A stretch of 64,000 nucleotides of DNA from JBJGXI01 sp045635475 (GTDB lineage Bacteria > Bacillota > Bacilli > Bacillales > Amphibacillaceae). The notes beneath the pieces are model-generated. The model did no database searches. It saw nothing but the letters and a program-made list of their open reading frames with translations, and had not been told where the DNA came from. This document shows, piece by piece, positions 1 to 9,271 of the stretch. Location: positions 186,001-250,000 of the forward strand of contig NZ_JBJGXI010000001.1 in NCBI RefSeq assembly GCF_045635475.1, in the 5' to 3' direction. A program made the translations under genes and the position numbers. Every line of letters starts with the position of its first letter. Position 1 is the first letter of the stretch.

Positions 1-1685
1 ATGGTAGTCTTCTAGATTATGAGGACGCCAAGCAATACACCTTAACGGTAACTGCGGATGACGGGAAACACACCACAAGTGCAACGGTAACATTGAATGT
101 GCAAAACGTGAACGACACTGCTCCAGTTCCAAGTGGCTTTGACGCAACGATAGAGGAGAACACGGCAAATGGAACGGTAGTCGGAACAGTAAGTGCAACA
201 GATGCCGATGGTGATACTAGTCTCCTGTATAGAATCACCGACGCAAACACAGCCTTTGCGATTAACGAATCTACTGGCGAAGTAACGGTTGTAGATGAAA
301 CAAAACTAGATTATGAGACCGTGCAGGATTTCCAGTTAACGGTCGAAGTAAGCGACGGCGTGCACCTATCTACTACAAGCGTAACAATTGCGCTAAACAA
401 CATGAACGACAACGCACCGGAAATGGAGGATTTTAGCTTCATTTTGGATGAACAAGCAGCGGACGGCACCGAAGTTGGTGTAGTGAGCGGAAGTGACGTG
501 GACGGAGATCCCTTAACCTACAGTATTACCACGGGAAATGCGGATGGAATCTTTGCCATCGACAGCAGCACGGGGCAAATCAGCCTTGTTGATGCTTCTT
601 TGTTGGATGCGAAGACGAAACCAATTCATGCGTTAAGCACTACCGTAAGTGACGGCATTCACCATATTACCCGTGAAACGAGCATTAGCCTATTATCGGG
701 TGACGCAACACTTAAGAATCTGAGCCTGAATCATGGAAGTTTACATCCAGCTTTTGACCCACATGTTCAAGCATACACGGTGACTGTCGGACATCAAATC
801 GATCAAATCACGGTTATTCCGACAGCGAGTGAAGCAAATGCGACCATGTTTGTAAATGGAAAAGCGGTTGACAGCGGGCTGGAAAGCAGCAATATACCGT
901 TAAATGCTGGGGAAAACGAAATCGTGATTGAGGTAGTTGCGCAAAATACTAGTATGAAAATGTACACAGTAATGGTGCAAAGGTTGCAATCGATTGTAAC
1001 TACTTCCCCAATCCTCGAGGGCACAACAGGAACCGTCACTGATGAAGATGTTGGCCATATCGACGATGACGGTACGTTGGTAATAGATTTGAAAGAAAAT
1101 GATGAGATCGAACGGATCATCCTTACTGATGAACAGCGTACCCTTTTACATGAGAGAAATGCGACCGTAAAAATCATTAAAAAAGGTGTAGAAATAACGA
1201 TTCCAATAGCCAATTTCAAGGGAATCGGTATGCTCGAGGTTTTCATCAAAAGATTAGATAAAGATATAGAAAAAATTCCTGCTTCCCAATTAGCTATTAG
1301 TGACATCTATGATGTTACCGTCCTATTAGATGGGAAAATGATTAGTCAGTTTGATCATGAAATAGAATTGGCATTTCCAATTGACCAACAAAAATATCCG
1401 AACCCTGAAACGATGAATGTGTACTACTGGGATGAAGATAGTCAAGCATGGCAAGCTGTTCGTGGGACGTATGAAGACGGAATGGTAAAGGCATATACGA
1501 AACACTTCACTACCTTCGCAGTCTTCTATCCAAAAGATCTGGAAAAGGATGGGTCAGATGCTAATGAAGACGAGCTTCCTGATACATCTACGAGTATGTT
1601 TACCTGGATGCTTATCGGATTGATTTTGCTGGTGAGTGGTGTAGTGGGATTCATTTTTCGGAAGGAACATGATTTGAGATTTTGA
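1..1685 (+). CDS. Cadherin-repeat cell-wall-anchored surface protein (3' part)
   Basis: The reading frame is open to the left edge (first full codon at base 3), so about 560 C-terminal residues are visible and the start lies outside the window. Visible residues 1-37 are the end of one cadherin repeat, about 38-135 and 136-228 are two more (acidic DADGD/DVDGD calcium motifs and NDNAP linkers), and about 235-325 resemble a cadherin-like beta-sandwich domain. A C-terminal module with VYYWDED and KHFTTFAVF precedes a sorting signal: LPDTS at 1575-1589, a hydrophobic helix, then basic FRKEHDLR. LPDTS rather than LPXTG fits the class D sortase substrates of Bacillus (YhcR type). The protein probably mediates calcium-dependent adhesion or glycan binding at the cell surface. 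The ligand cannot be read from the sequence. Confidence 0.85.
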   Translation, partial: GSLLDYEDAKQYTLTVTADDGKHTTSATVTLNVQNVNDTAPVPSGFDATIEENTANGTVVGTVSATDADGDTSLLYRITDANTAFAINESTGEVTVVDETKLDYETVQDFQLTVEVSDGVHLSTTSVTIALNNMNDNAPEMEDFSFILDEQAADGTEVGVVSGSDVDGDPLTYSITTGNADGIFAIDSSTGQISLVDASLLDAKTKPIHALSTTVSDGIHHITRETSISLLSGDATLKNLSLNHGSLHPAFDPHVQAYTVTVGHQIDQITVIPTASEANATMFVNGKAVDSGLESSNIPLNAGENEIVIEVVAQNTSMKMYTVMVQRLQSIVTTSPILEGTTGTVTDEDVGHIDDDGTLVIDLKENDEIERIILTDEQRTLLHERNATVKIIKKGVEITIPIANFKGIGMLEVFIKRLDKDIEKIPASQLAISDIYDVTVLLDGKMISQFDHEIELAFPIDQQKYPNPETMNVYYWDEDSQAWQAVRGTYEDGMVKAYTKHFTTFAVFYPKDLEKDGSDANEDELPDTSTSMFTWMLIGLILLVSGVVGFIFRKEHDLRF

Positions 1686-1732
1686 CCGGAAGCGGCAATC
1701 TTTAAGTTGAAGTATAAGGGGTACGGACTAAT

Positions 1733-1776
1733 GTCACTTCCCGAGTTTTGTCATAATGTTTCGGTTTGATCCTGTG
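1733..1776 (+). repeat. Dispersed short repeat, copy A
   Basis: It starts gtcacttcccgag, followed by ttttgtcataatgtttcgg. Related copies lie near 15882, 19666 and 32979. All four sit just downstream of, or inside the end of, a coding sequence. It is probably the end of a decayed mobile or REP-like element. Confidence 0.5.
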
Positions 1777-1850
1777 TATGAGGAGGTTAGTATCATTTCC
1801 CCCCGGAAGTGGACAGTTGTGTAGTTTATACTGTGAGGATATATAATTCT

Positions 1851-1880
1851 AAGCGCAGGTATTTCTGCGCTTTTTTTATT
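1851..1880 (+). terminator. Rho-independent terminator
   Basis: A 7-bp stem agcgcag/ctgcgct with a 6-nt loop is followed directly by ttttttatttt. It ends the surface-protein transcript and separates it from the amino-sugar cluster. The rest of the gap 1686-2056 holds only repeat copy A and no recognisable gene. Confidence 0.85.
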
Positions 1881-2056
1881 TTGTTTATTACAGCATAATA
1901 AATTTGAGGTGAGATGATAAAGTTATCAGAAAGTTCAATTTAAAGAAAGGGTTTACAAATTGCTAATAATATGTTTTCATAATATTAAAGATATTATCCA
2001 ACATTATTTGTTGTTTAGGAGGAAAAATCCACTTTTGTGATTTCGGGGTGTGTATA

Positions 2057-3973
2057 ATGAAAAATGGTAAGGTAGCAGTCATAAGTGAACACGATAGTGA
2101 CCTTTTACAAGTTTTTAAAAATGTTTTCCAGGAGATCAAATTGATTCAGCCAAATGAAATTGTAAATGAAAATCTCGATTCATACGATAGTATCGCTATA
2201 TTAGGTGGAACGGATGATAACCCGCTATTATTAGAACCTCCATCTAGGAGAGTGATAGAAACCCAGATTCATAATGGGAAAAAAGTATTTGCTGAATATG
2301 TTGCAAGTATTGGAAATGTATACTTTAACTTGCCTGAAAGCACTCGCTACAACAGACTAGCATATACAGCAAATGAGTTACATATAAATGGCTTAAAAGT
2401 TGGTACATTAATAGATGATCAATGTGGAATGCGTATAAGACCTCATGATATTTCCTGTACAAAAAACATTCCAATTCTACAATATGTACATGAAAATGCA
2501 CATGACCACGTAGAAATAACTGAAAAAATCCTAGAGAAAACATCAGATCGTGCATTATGGTTTGATCAGCCAAACAACTTGTTCATATGCTCATTCCGAT
2601 TAAGTAACTTTAAAAAAGCACGGTTTACCCCGTGGGATAGCATTAGCAAAGTCGTTGAATTTATTGTTGGCTGGTTAAAGGATGAAAAAGTAACTCTAGA
2701 TGACTACGAGGCTATCTATCAAATAGGCGTTAATTCTGATGATAAACCTTTGAAGGATCAGATTGAAAATAGTATTTCATTCGCAATGGATTGGTTTAGT
2801 GATGCTGAGATTTTACTAAACAACGGGAAAAGAGGAGCACTTGAAGGATTTGGTACGGAGGTATACTCCGATGGTAGCCAACGAATTAGTCAGTTGTTAC
2901 GTGTGGATTGTATCGGAGAAATTTCTCTACCATACTTTTTTGATTATCTTCTAACAGGGAACAAGGAGAGTCTGGAAATTTCAGATAATTTAACAGACTA
3001 CTTGTTTGAAAATTTCTTATGTAAAGAAGATGGTAATTTATTCGGTATGATGAGATGGACAAATGAGGCGTGGGGTGTATGTTATCAGGATGATGTTGCA
3101 AGAGCAATTATCCCCCAGTTGTTGAAGTGTTTTCTTCATAGGACAGATAAACACCTAGAAGCATGTGTAAATGCGCTTCAGTTTCTCGTTAATACAACAG
3201 GAACAGATGGCACTAGACCATTCCGGTCAGATAACTTGGACTTAAATGATGATGAAATTAATCAATTACGTAGTAATCCAGGGAATTTACCAAGCGCCCA
3301 TTATAATGCTTATTATCATGCTGCTTTGTTACTAGCTTATAAGCTTACTAATATAATAGAATTTAAAGATACTGCAATTCGGGGTTTAACATCAATCATG
3401 GATGTGTATCCAGAAACAACGAGAGAACAAAGTGAAACCCAAGAGTACTGTCGCCTAATTTTACCATTAAGTTGGTTATATTGGACTACGGGTGAGGCTA
3501 CTCACAAAAAGTGGTTGTATAAGGTAACAAAAGATTTAGAAGAAAAGAGGCATGAATCTGGAGGCTATTTAGAATGGGACACCGGATATAAAGCGAGCAT
3601 GCGTCATGCAATGGGTGAAGGAGAAAGTTCTTTACTTACTAAAAACGGTGATCCTGTAGTCGATTTATTGTATTCGAACAACTGGTTGCCTATTGCTTAT
3701 ATACAAGCTTACTTAGTGACTGGTGATGATACCTTTAACCTTTTATGGGAAAGTATAGCGAAATTCTTCATCAGCGCGCAGATTCATAGTGACAATAAAC
3801 AAATTAACGGAGCTTGGGCAAGGGCATATGATGTAGAGAGAAACGAAGTGTTCGGCTCACCAGCAGACAAGGGATGGGGTCCATGGGCAATTGAGTCAGG
3901 GTGGACAGTAGCAGAAGTAGCTTCGGGATTGTATATGGGGTTATTAAAGGACCAACTAGAAAAATTTTATTAA
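2057..3973 (+). CDS. Unrecognised two-domain protein: amidotransferase-like N-terminus plus alpha-barrel-like C-terminus
   Basis: 638 residues from ATG 2057; an in-frame GTG nine bases upstream is less likely. There is no signal peptide, so it is cytoplasmic. Residues 1-200 look like a class I glutamine-amidotransferase/DJ-1-like alpha/beta fold (GKVAVISEHDSD, IAILGGTDDNP), without an obvious catalytic Cys-His-Glu triad. Residues 230-638 are helical with repeated W, Y and G positions (WTNEAWGVCYQDDVAR, HYNAYYHAALLLAYK, GWGPWAIESGWT), as in (alpha/alpha)6-barrel glycoside hydrolases and lyases. It is the first gene of the amino-sugar cluster, before nanE. A role in degrading or modifying an imported oligosaccharide is inferred from context only. 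The specific family is not recognised. Confidence 0.75.
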   Translation: MKNGKVAVISEHDSDLLQVFKNVFQEIKLIQPNEIVNENLDSYDSIAILGGTDDNPLLLEPPSRRVIETQIHNGKKVFAEYVASIGNVYFNLPESTRYNRLAYTANELHINGLKVGTLIDDQCGMRIRPHDISCTKNIPILQYVHENAHDHVEITEKILEKTSDRALWFDQPNNLFICSFRLSNFKKARFTPWDSISKVVEFIVGWLKDEKVTLDDYEAIYQIGVNSDDKPLKDQIENSISFAMDWFSDAEILLNNGKRGALEGFGTEVYSDGSQRISQLLRVDCIGEISLPYFFDYLLTGNKESLEISDNLTDYLFENFLCKEDGNLFGMMRWTNEAWGVCYQDDVARAIIPQLLKCFLHRTDKHLEACVNALQFLVNTTGTDGTRPFRSDNLDLNDDEINQLRSNPGNLPSAHYNAYYHAALLLAYKLTNIIEFKDTAIRGLTSIMDVYPETTREQSETQEYCRLILPLSWLYWTTGEATHKKWLYKVTKDLEEKRHESGGYLEWDTGYKASMRHAMGEGESSLLTKNGDPVVDLLYSNNWLPIAYIQAYLVTGDDTFNLLWESIAKFFISAQIHSDNKQINGAWARAYDVERNEVFGSPADKGWGPWAIESGWTVAEVASGLYMGLLKDQLEKFY

Positions 3974-4034
3974 TAATCAACGATATATTTTTTTGAGTAT
4001 TAATGAAGAAATAATCCACTTATTAACTTAAATA

Positions 4035-4081
4035 TAGCGGAGATATTCACGTTTTTAGCCGTAATAATTATTTCTCCGCTA
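4035..4081 (+). other. Inverted repeat between first cluster gene and nanE
   Basis: Arms tagcggaga and tctccgcta are separated by about 29 nt. There is no T-run on the plus strand, so it is more likely an RNA-processing or attenuation hairpin than a full terminator. Confidence 0.4.
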
Positions 4082-4107
4082 AAACTATGAAAAAAGTAGG
4101 TAATTCA

Positions 4108-4818
4108 ATGATGGATAAGGGAGAATTTTTAAGTTTAATAAAAAATCAACTCATTGTTTCATCTCAAGCGTATCCTGGTGATTCTTTATATGGATCAGAC
4201 GTGATGGCGAAAATGAGTCTTGCTGCCAAAGAGGGAGGTGCCGTTGCTATTCGGGCAAATGGAAGAGATGACATTATCGCTATTAAAAAATCGACAAAAC
4301 TTCCCACGATTGGGATTGTAAAACGAAAATATAAAGATAGTGAAGTTTACATCACCCCTACGTTAAGAGAAGTTACCGAATTAATTGATTCTGGTACCGA
4401 AGTTATAGCACTTGATGCGACAAAAAGAGACAGACCTAATAAAAGCTCGTTGAGAGACTTGATTACCTATATAAAGAAAAATAGTGACATTTTGGTAATG
4501 GGGGACGTATCAACAGTAACAGAGGGTGTGGCAGCAATAGAAGATGGTTGTGATTTTGTTTCAACTACTCTTTCTGGCTACACGTCATACAGCAGAAGTT
4601 TGGATGGACCAGACTTTACACTTATTGAAGAGTTAACATTATACCCGCATATAACTGTTATCGCGGAAGGAAAAATTAGCACCCCTGAAGATGTACTTCA
4701 TGCATATTCTAAAGGTGCACATTCTGTAGTTGTAGGAACAGCGATTACAAGGCCAGAGGTAATCACTAGTCGTTTTGTTAAGGCAATCAAGCGAATGCGA
4801 ACGTTGAAAAAATCGTAA
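4108..4818 (+). CDS. nanE: N-acylglucosamine-6-phosphate 2-epimerase
   Basis: 236 residues from ATG 4108, which has agtagg upstream at good spacing; an ATG at 4087 would add seven residues without a ribosome binding site. It is a TIM-barrel NanE protein: the N-terminus has the SxQAYPGDSLYGSD phosphate/substrate region, the middle IALDATKRDRP and the GDVST strand, and the C-terminus AEGKISTPED and VVGTAITRP. It interconverts ManNAc-6-phosphate and GlcNAc-6-phosphate in the cytoplasm. With the ROK kinase (10861) and NagA/NagB genes in the window it forms a route from ManNAc to fructose-6-phosphate. The family assignment is secure. The upstream source of ManNAc is not shown. Confidence 0.93.
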   Translation: MMDKGEFLSLIKNQLIVSSQAYPGDSLYGSDVMAKMSLAAKEGGAVAIRANGRDDIIAIKKSTKLPTIGIVKRKYKDSEVYITPTLREVTELIDSGTEVIALDATKRDRPNKSSLRDLITYIKKNSDILVMGDVSTVTEGVAAIEDGCDFVSTTLSGYTSYSRSLDGPDFTLIEELTLYPHITVIAEGKISTPEDVLHAYSKGAHSVVVGTAITRPEVITSRFVKAIKRMRTLKKS

Positions 4819-4829
4819 TTTATTTTAGT

Positions 4830-4949
4830 TTAGTCAATTTCATAATACTGATTTTTAGATATTTGCATCCATATATAGTCGTATTATACCGTCTCTGAAC
4901 TGTATATGGATGCAGATAGATGTATAACGTGACTGTGAAATTGACTCAG
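4830..4949. repeat. 120-bp palindromic MITE-like element, copy 1
   Basis: Terminal inverted repeats agtcaatttca/tgaaattgact flank an inner palindrome (gcatccatatatag ... tatatggatgc) around ccgtctctgaac. A second copy in opposite orientation is at 25351-25467. There is no coding capacity. It separates nanE from the regulator gene and may add a transcript hairpin. Confidence 0.75.
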
Positions 4950-4978
4950 TTATTAAATTAATTGAAGGAGTCTTGAAA

Positions 4979-5842
4979 ATGCAAGCTGAAAATGGAAAAA
5001 ATTCAAATCCTCTTGTCCTAATCTCAAGTAATTATAAATCGATGACAAAATCGGAACAAAAAGTAGCGGACTATATCAATGAAAAGACAAAAGAGGTTGT
5101 CTATTTAACGGTAACAGATTTAGCTGAAAAAATTGGTGTAGGAGAAACGACAGTGCTCCGATTTTGTCGGAAGCTCAACTATCGTGGTTATCAAGAATTT
5201 AAAATGGCAATTGCTCAAAGTTTAGTCGTTTTAGATGAACAAATTGAAACAGAAGTAAAAGAAGGCGATTCTATTGATGTAATGGCATCTAAGATTACAC
5301 AACAAAACACAAAAACATTAAAAGATTCGTTAGAAATTTTGGCTTTTGACAGCATTGAAAAATCAATGACTGCCATAACAAAAGCAAACAGTGTACATTT
5401 TTTTGGTATCGGATCTTCTGGGATAACAGCACAAGATGCTGAACATCGATTCATGCGAATGGGGTTCAATGTATACCAATCATCTGACGCGCATGTGATG
5501 GCGATGAAAGCGTCATTAGTCTCAAAACAAGACGTAGTAATTGGTATTTCAACTTCGGGAAGTACGAAAGATGTCGTCGATGCGATAAGAATTGCTAAGG
5601 AAAACAATGCGTACGTTATTTGTATTACTAATCATGCTAGATCACCGATTACCCAATATGCTGATGTTATTTTGCTTGCTGCTTCAAAAGAATCACCACT
5701 TCAAGGTGGGGCTTATTCATCTAAAATTGCTCAATTACATGTATTAGATATTCTGACTAAGGCAGTAGAAATGGAAAGGAAGGACGAGTCGTTTGCTTCT
5801 ATTAAGAAAACTGCCGAAGCAGTTCTAGATAAAATGTATTAG
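4979..5842 (+). CDS. RpiR-family transcriptional regulator
   Basis: 287 residues from ATG 4979, eight bases after gaaggag; a TTG at 4973 lies too close to it. Residues 15-85 are the HTH_6 domain (MTKSEQKVADYI, VTDLAEKIGVGETTVLRFCRKLNYRGYQEFK). Residues 120-255 are a SIS sugar-phosphate-binding domain (HFFGIGSSGITAQDAEHRF, GISTSGSTKDVVDA). Such regulators sense phosphosugars, often GlcNAc-6-P or ManNAc-6-P in nan clusters. It lies between nanE and the transporter genes and probably controls this cluster. The ligand is inferred from the neighbours. Confidence 0.9.
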   Translation: MQAENGKNSNPLVLISSNYKSMTKSEQKVADYINEKTKEVVYLTVTDLAEKIGVGETTVLRFCRKLNYRGYQEFKMAIAQSLVVLDEQIETEVKEGDSIDVMASKITQQNTKTLKDSLEILAFDSIEKSMTAITKANSVHFFGIGSSGITAQDAEHRFMRMGFNVYQSSDAHVMAMKASLVSKQDVVIGISTSGSTKDVVDAIRIAKENNAYVICITNHARSPITQYADVILLAASKESPLQGGAYSSKIAQLHVLDILTKAVEMERKDESFASIKKTAEAVLDKMY

Positions 5843-5960
5843 GATAGTCACTCCTAATATTTACTTTGAGGGGGTGGTGGGATCAGAACCAGAAAGTTGT
5901 AAGTTAGTGGTGAATCTTGTTTATAAGGGGATCTATCAAATAAAATTGGAGGAAATTGTT

Positions 5961-7373
5961 ATGAAGCGATTGCTTATCTTTTTTGCTTTATTTTTATTAC
6001 TAGTAGGATGTAACATTCAAGAGGATAACACAAATTCAAACACAGGTAACACGAATGGTAACGATACATCTAATTCTGAAAATTCATCTAACACGAATGA
6101 TGAAGGTTCTGAGGAAGAACAGCTGGAAGGTGAAATAAGCCTTATGATGTTTGAAGGTGGATTTGGTTCCGACTGGGTTAAAAGAAGTGCTGCAGAATTT
6201 GAAGAAATGCATCCTGAAGTAACTGTAAATATAACAGCGTCACCTGATATTCACACACAACTTCAAACACGTTTTATTTCTGGGGATGTTCCAGACATCA
6301 TGAATCCAGGTGCTAAAGTTGATATCCAAGGGCTTGTAAATCAAGGAGAAATTCTTGCGCTTGATGACTATTTAGAGGAACCATCATTTGATGATGAGAG
6401 TGTAAGTTGGAGAGATTCGTTTATCCCTGCACAGTTTAAGCTTCAAAAAGATGGTCAAACATACGGCATTCCAACCATTTTTGGTGCAGGCTATTTATGG
6501 TGGTATAACGCTAAAGTATTTGACGATAACGGTTGGGAACTACCTCAAACATGGGATGATGTAGAAGAATTAAAAGAAAAGGCTGCAGAAAAGGATATGG
6601 CATTATTTGCACTGCAAGGAAAGTACCCTGGTTACTATTTTTATGGATATTACTTACCGCTTGTTCAGAAAATTGGTGGTACTGACGCTCTGTTAAACGC
6701 ATTCAATCTTGAAGAGGGTGCTTGGGAGGCTGAACCATTCCTAAAAGCAGCTGAAATAACAGCTAATTTAAGAGAAAAAGATTTTTTGCTAGATGGTACA
6801 CTTTCTCTTTCTCATACAGATTCACAAACGCAGTTTTTCTTAGGTAATTCGGTTTTCGTTTCCGCAGGTACATGGCTTGAAGGGGAGATGCAAGATGTCA
6901 TTCCTGAAGACTTCAAGTTACGTGCAATGAACCAACCGGGCTGGGAAGGGCAATCTGAAGAAGAAAATAATGCGGCACCAATCACTTCTGGTTGGGGAGG
7001 TGCCTTCTACATTCCTAGTAAGGCAAAAAACCCTGATCTAGCTGCGGAGTTCTTAAAATATTTAACAGCCAAAGAATCTATTTACAAAATGATGGAGCGT
7101 GGTTTAGCTAGTACTGTTAAAGGTACAGAGGATGCCATTCAATCTGAAGCACTTGCAAGTTCTTTAGAAGTAATCAAAAATGCTGATTCTAAAACATACT
7201 TGCCAACAAGTATTAATGACTCTTATCCAGAGCTTGCTAACAATCTACTAAATAAACTTCAAGGTGTTCTGACTGGTGATGTTACGCCAGAAGAATTTGT
7301 ACAATATGCAGAAGAAAAAGCAACGGAAGTGCGAGAAGATTCTAGTATTGAAAAGGTTGAGTTTAACTGGTAA
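5961..7373 (+). CDS. Carbohydrate ABC transporter substrate-binding lipoprotein (CUT1)
   Basis: 470 residues from ATG 5961, which follows ggaggaaattgtt; upstream in-frame codons lack a signal. It has a lipoprotein signal with lipobox LLVGC (Cys17) and an acidic Asn/Ser/Thr-rich linker (about 20-60). An SBP_bac_1 fold follows (GDVPDIMNPG, GIPTIFGAGYLWWYNAKVF, GGAFYIPSKAKNPDLAAEFLKYL). It binds an imported sugar outside the membrane and delivers it to the two permeases that follow. No ATPase gene is present, so a shared MsmX-type ATPase is likely. Context suggests an N-acetylated sugar or short oligosaccharide. Confidence 0.92.
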   Translation: MKRLLIFFALFLLLVGCNIQEDNTNSNTGNTNGNDTSNSENSSNTNDEGSEEEQLEGEISLMMFEGGFGSDWVKRSAAEFEEMHPEVTVNITASPDIHTQLQTRFISGDVPDIMNPGAKVDIQGLVNQGEILALDDYLEEPSFDDESVSWRDSFIPAQFKLQKDGQTYGIPTIFGAGYLWWYNAKVFDDNGWELPQTWDDVEELKEKAAEKDMALFALQGKYPGYYFYGYYLPLVQKIGGTDALLNAFNLEEGAWEAEPFLKAAEITANLREKDFLLDGTLSLSHTDSQTQFFLGNSVFVSAGTWLEGEMQDVIPEDFKLRAMNQPGWEGQSEEENNAAPITSGWGGAFYIPSKAKNPDLAAEFLKYLTAKESIYKMMERGLASTVKGTEDAIQSEALASSLEVIKNADSKTYLPTSINDSYPELANNLLNKLQGVLTGDVTPEEFVQYAEEKATEVREDSSIEKVEFNW

Positions 7374-7407
7374 GGCTGAATAAACAACTTATGGATAATT
7401 AGTTAGT

Positions 7408-7453
7408 GTTATACCCCAAAGAAGGTCTAAGCATGGTTCTTTTGGGGTATAAC
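7408..7453 (+). other. Perfect 13-bp hairpin between binding protein and permease
   Basis: Arms gttataccccaaa and tttggggtataac are exact complements around a 20-nt loop, with no T-run. Such intercistronic hairpins often protect the upstream binding-protein mRNA and give it higher expression than the permeases. A comparable hairpin lies at 62699-62728 in the last operon. Confidence 0.7.
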
Positions 7454-7484
7454 CAAAATTACTAAGAAAGTGAGCCGAGAGTAG

Positions 7485-8363
7485 ATGAATATAAAAATAC
7501 AAGATCGGATATTTATTCTAACTTTCCTACTTCCACCGATTCTGATCTACACGGTATTTGTCGTATATCCAATCCTATCCGGACTGGCAACAAGCTTTTA
7601 CCAGTGGCGAGGAACAGGTGATAAGACTTGGATTGGATTTGAAAATTATATAAAACTATTATCTGATGAAAATTTTATAAATTCGTTAGTTAATACAATT
7701 AAATATTCAGTTGTGCAAGTGCCAATTATATTATTTTTAGGACTATTGTTCGCAATTTTAATAAGTGGTTCTAGTGGCTCAAAATGGATCAATTTCTACC
7801 GATCCAGCATATTCATGCCTTTTGTATTACCTGGTGTAGCAATAGCTTTATTATGGTCGACGATATTCAACCCAATATCTGGGTTATTAAATCTCGTATT
7901 AGAGTCTGTTGGTTTAGGTGCATTAGCTCATGAATGGCTTGGTGATCCAACTACTGCATTTTGGGCAATTGTTTGGGTTAAAACATGGGCTACAGTAGGT
8001 TTTTATACACTATTATTAATAGCGGGTATTTCAAACATTCCGAAAGAAGTTCTGGAAGCTGCAGATATTGACGGAGCATCTAGGTGGCAAAAGAGTGCGA
8101 GGATTATTATTCCGATGCTTAGTCCTGTAGTGAAAGTTGTTGTAATATTCTTAATCCTTAACAGCTTGAAAATGTTTGAAGAGCCACAACTAATGACAGG
8201 TGGAGGACCGAACCGAGCCACAGAACCTGTTTCCTTATATATGTATGAACAGGCATTTTCTAACTTCAACTTTGGCTATGCTTCAGCAATAGGGGTAGTA
8301 TTCTTTGTTCTTACTTTTATCTTCAGTATCTTTACGATTAAAACAATGGGGGGAGATGATTAG
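7485..8363 (+). CDS. CUT1 sugar ABC transporter permease, MalF/UgpA type
   Basis: 292 residues with six predicted membrane helices. The cytoplasmic EAA loop reads EAADIDGASRWQKSARIIIP, the coupling site for the ATPase. The first helix starts near residue 10 (ILTFLLPPILIYTVFVVYP). The start has gtgagccgagag upstream, a weak site. The stop codon directly precedes the next permease start, so the two are translated together. It forms the channel with the gene at 8364 for the sugar bound by the 5961 lipoprotein. Confidence 0.93.
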   Translation: MNIKIQDRIFILTFLLPPILIYTVFVVYPILSGLATSFYQWRGTGDKTWIGFENYIKLLSDENFINSLVNTIKYSVVQVPIILFLGLLFAILISGSSGSKWINFYRSSIFMPFVLPGVAIALLWSTIFNPISGLLNLVLESVGLGALAHEWLGDPTTAFWAIVWVKTWATVGFYTLLLIAGISNIPKEVLEAADIDGASRWQKSARIIIPMLSPVVKVVVIFLILNSLKMFEEPQLMTGGGPNRATEPVSLYMYEQAFSNFNFGYASAIGVVFFVLTFIFSIFTIKTMGGDD

Positions 8364-9209
8364 ATGGGTAAAAAGAAATTAAAAAGTCGTAGTAGCAACT
8401 GGTCTACCCATGTTATTTTAACCGCGTGGGTTTTACTCATTATAATTCCCACTTTATGGGTAGTTTTGAACTCATTAAAGTCATCAGCGAATATTTTAAT
8501 AGATCCCTATAGTTTACCTGTCCCTCCTCATGTTGAAAATTACGAAAATGCGTGGCTTGATGCAGGGCTCGGAAGAGGATTTATAAATAGTATCTATATA
8601 ACCTTTTTATCTGTTTTTAGTATTGTTTTCTTTGCTTCTCTACCAGCCTATGTTATGGCAAGGAAAAAGTTTGCTGGTAAAGCTCTAGTTTATTACTATT
8701 TCATCAGCGGTTTAATGTTTCCGACATTTGTAGCAATGGTTCCACTATTTCTACTGATGGCAAAACTAAACCTTTTGAACAACCATTTTGGATTAATTCT
8801 CGTCTATACAGCATATTCATTGCCATTTACAATATTTATTCTCTATGCATTTTTTAAAGCATTACCAAGGTCCTTGGAAGAGGCGGCGGTAATTGATGGA
8901 GCAGGCCCTTTCCGAACGTTTTTCACGGTTATGCTACCACTTGCAAAACCGGGATTAATATCTGCAGCAATATTTAATGTTGTTGGTATATGGAATGAGT
9001 ATGTGCTCGCATTGATTTTGATTCAAACACCGGAATTAAAAACATTACCCGTTTCTATCGCAAACCTAATGTTAGTTATGCAATATAAAACGGACTGGGG
9101 AGCTTTGTATGCAGGTTTAATCATGTCAATCATTCCGGTTGTTATTATATATTTAATTTTCCAACGTCAATTGGCGGAACAAACTACAGCGGGTGCAGTA
9201 AAAGAATAG
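8364..9209 (+). CDS. CUT1 sugar ABC transporter permease, MalG/UgpE type
   Basis: 281 residues with six membrane helices and the EAA motif EEAAVIDGAGPFRTFFTVMLP. The ATG follows the stop of the previous gene with no gap, and ggggagatgattag within the previous gene's end serves as ribosome binding site. The second half of the permease heterodimer. Substrate as for the partner, not directly readable. Confidence 0.93.
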   Translation: MGKKKLKSRSSNWSTHVILTAWVLLIIIPTLWVVLNSLKSSANILIDPYSLPVPPHVENYENAWLDAGLGRGFINSIYITFLSVFSIVFFASLPAYVMARKKFAGKALVYYYFISGLMFPTFVAMVPLFLLMAKLNLLNNHFGLILVYTAYSLPFTIFILYAFFKALPRSLEEAAVIDGAGPFRTFFTVMLPLAKPGLISAAIFNVVGIWNEYVLALILIQTPELKTLPVSIANLMLVMQYKTDWGALYAGLIMSIIPVVIIYLIFQRQLAEQTTAGAVKE

Positions 9210-9271
9210 ATTATTTCAATAATACTAAAAAATGGTTTGTTTAATTATTAAGAGAAAGGCAGGAAGTAGTA

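Noticed and set aside
803..1306. 167-codon minus-strand frame inside the cadherin protein gene
   Set aside because: Opposite a clear domain-bearing gene; no family resemblance or start signal.
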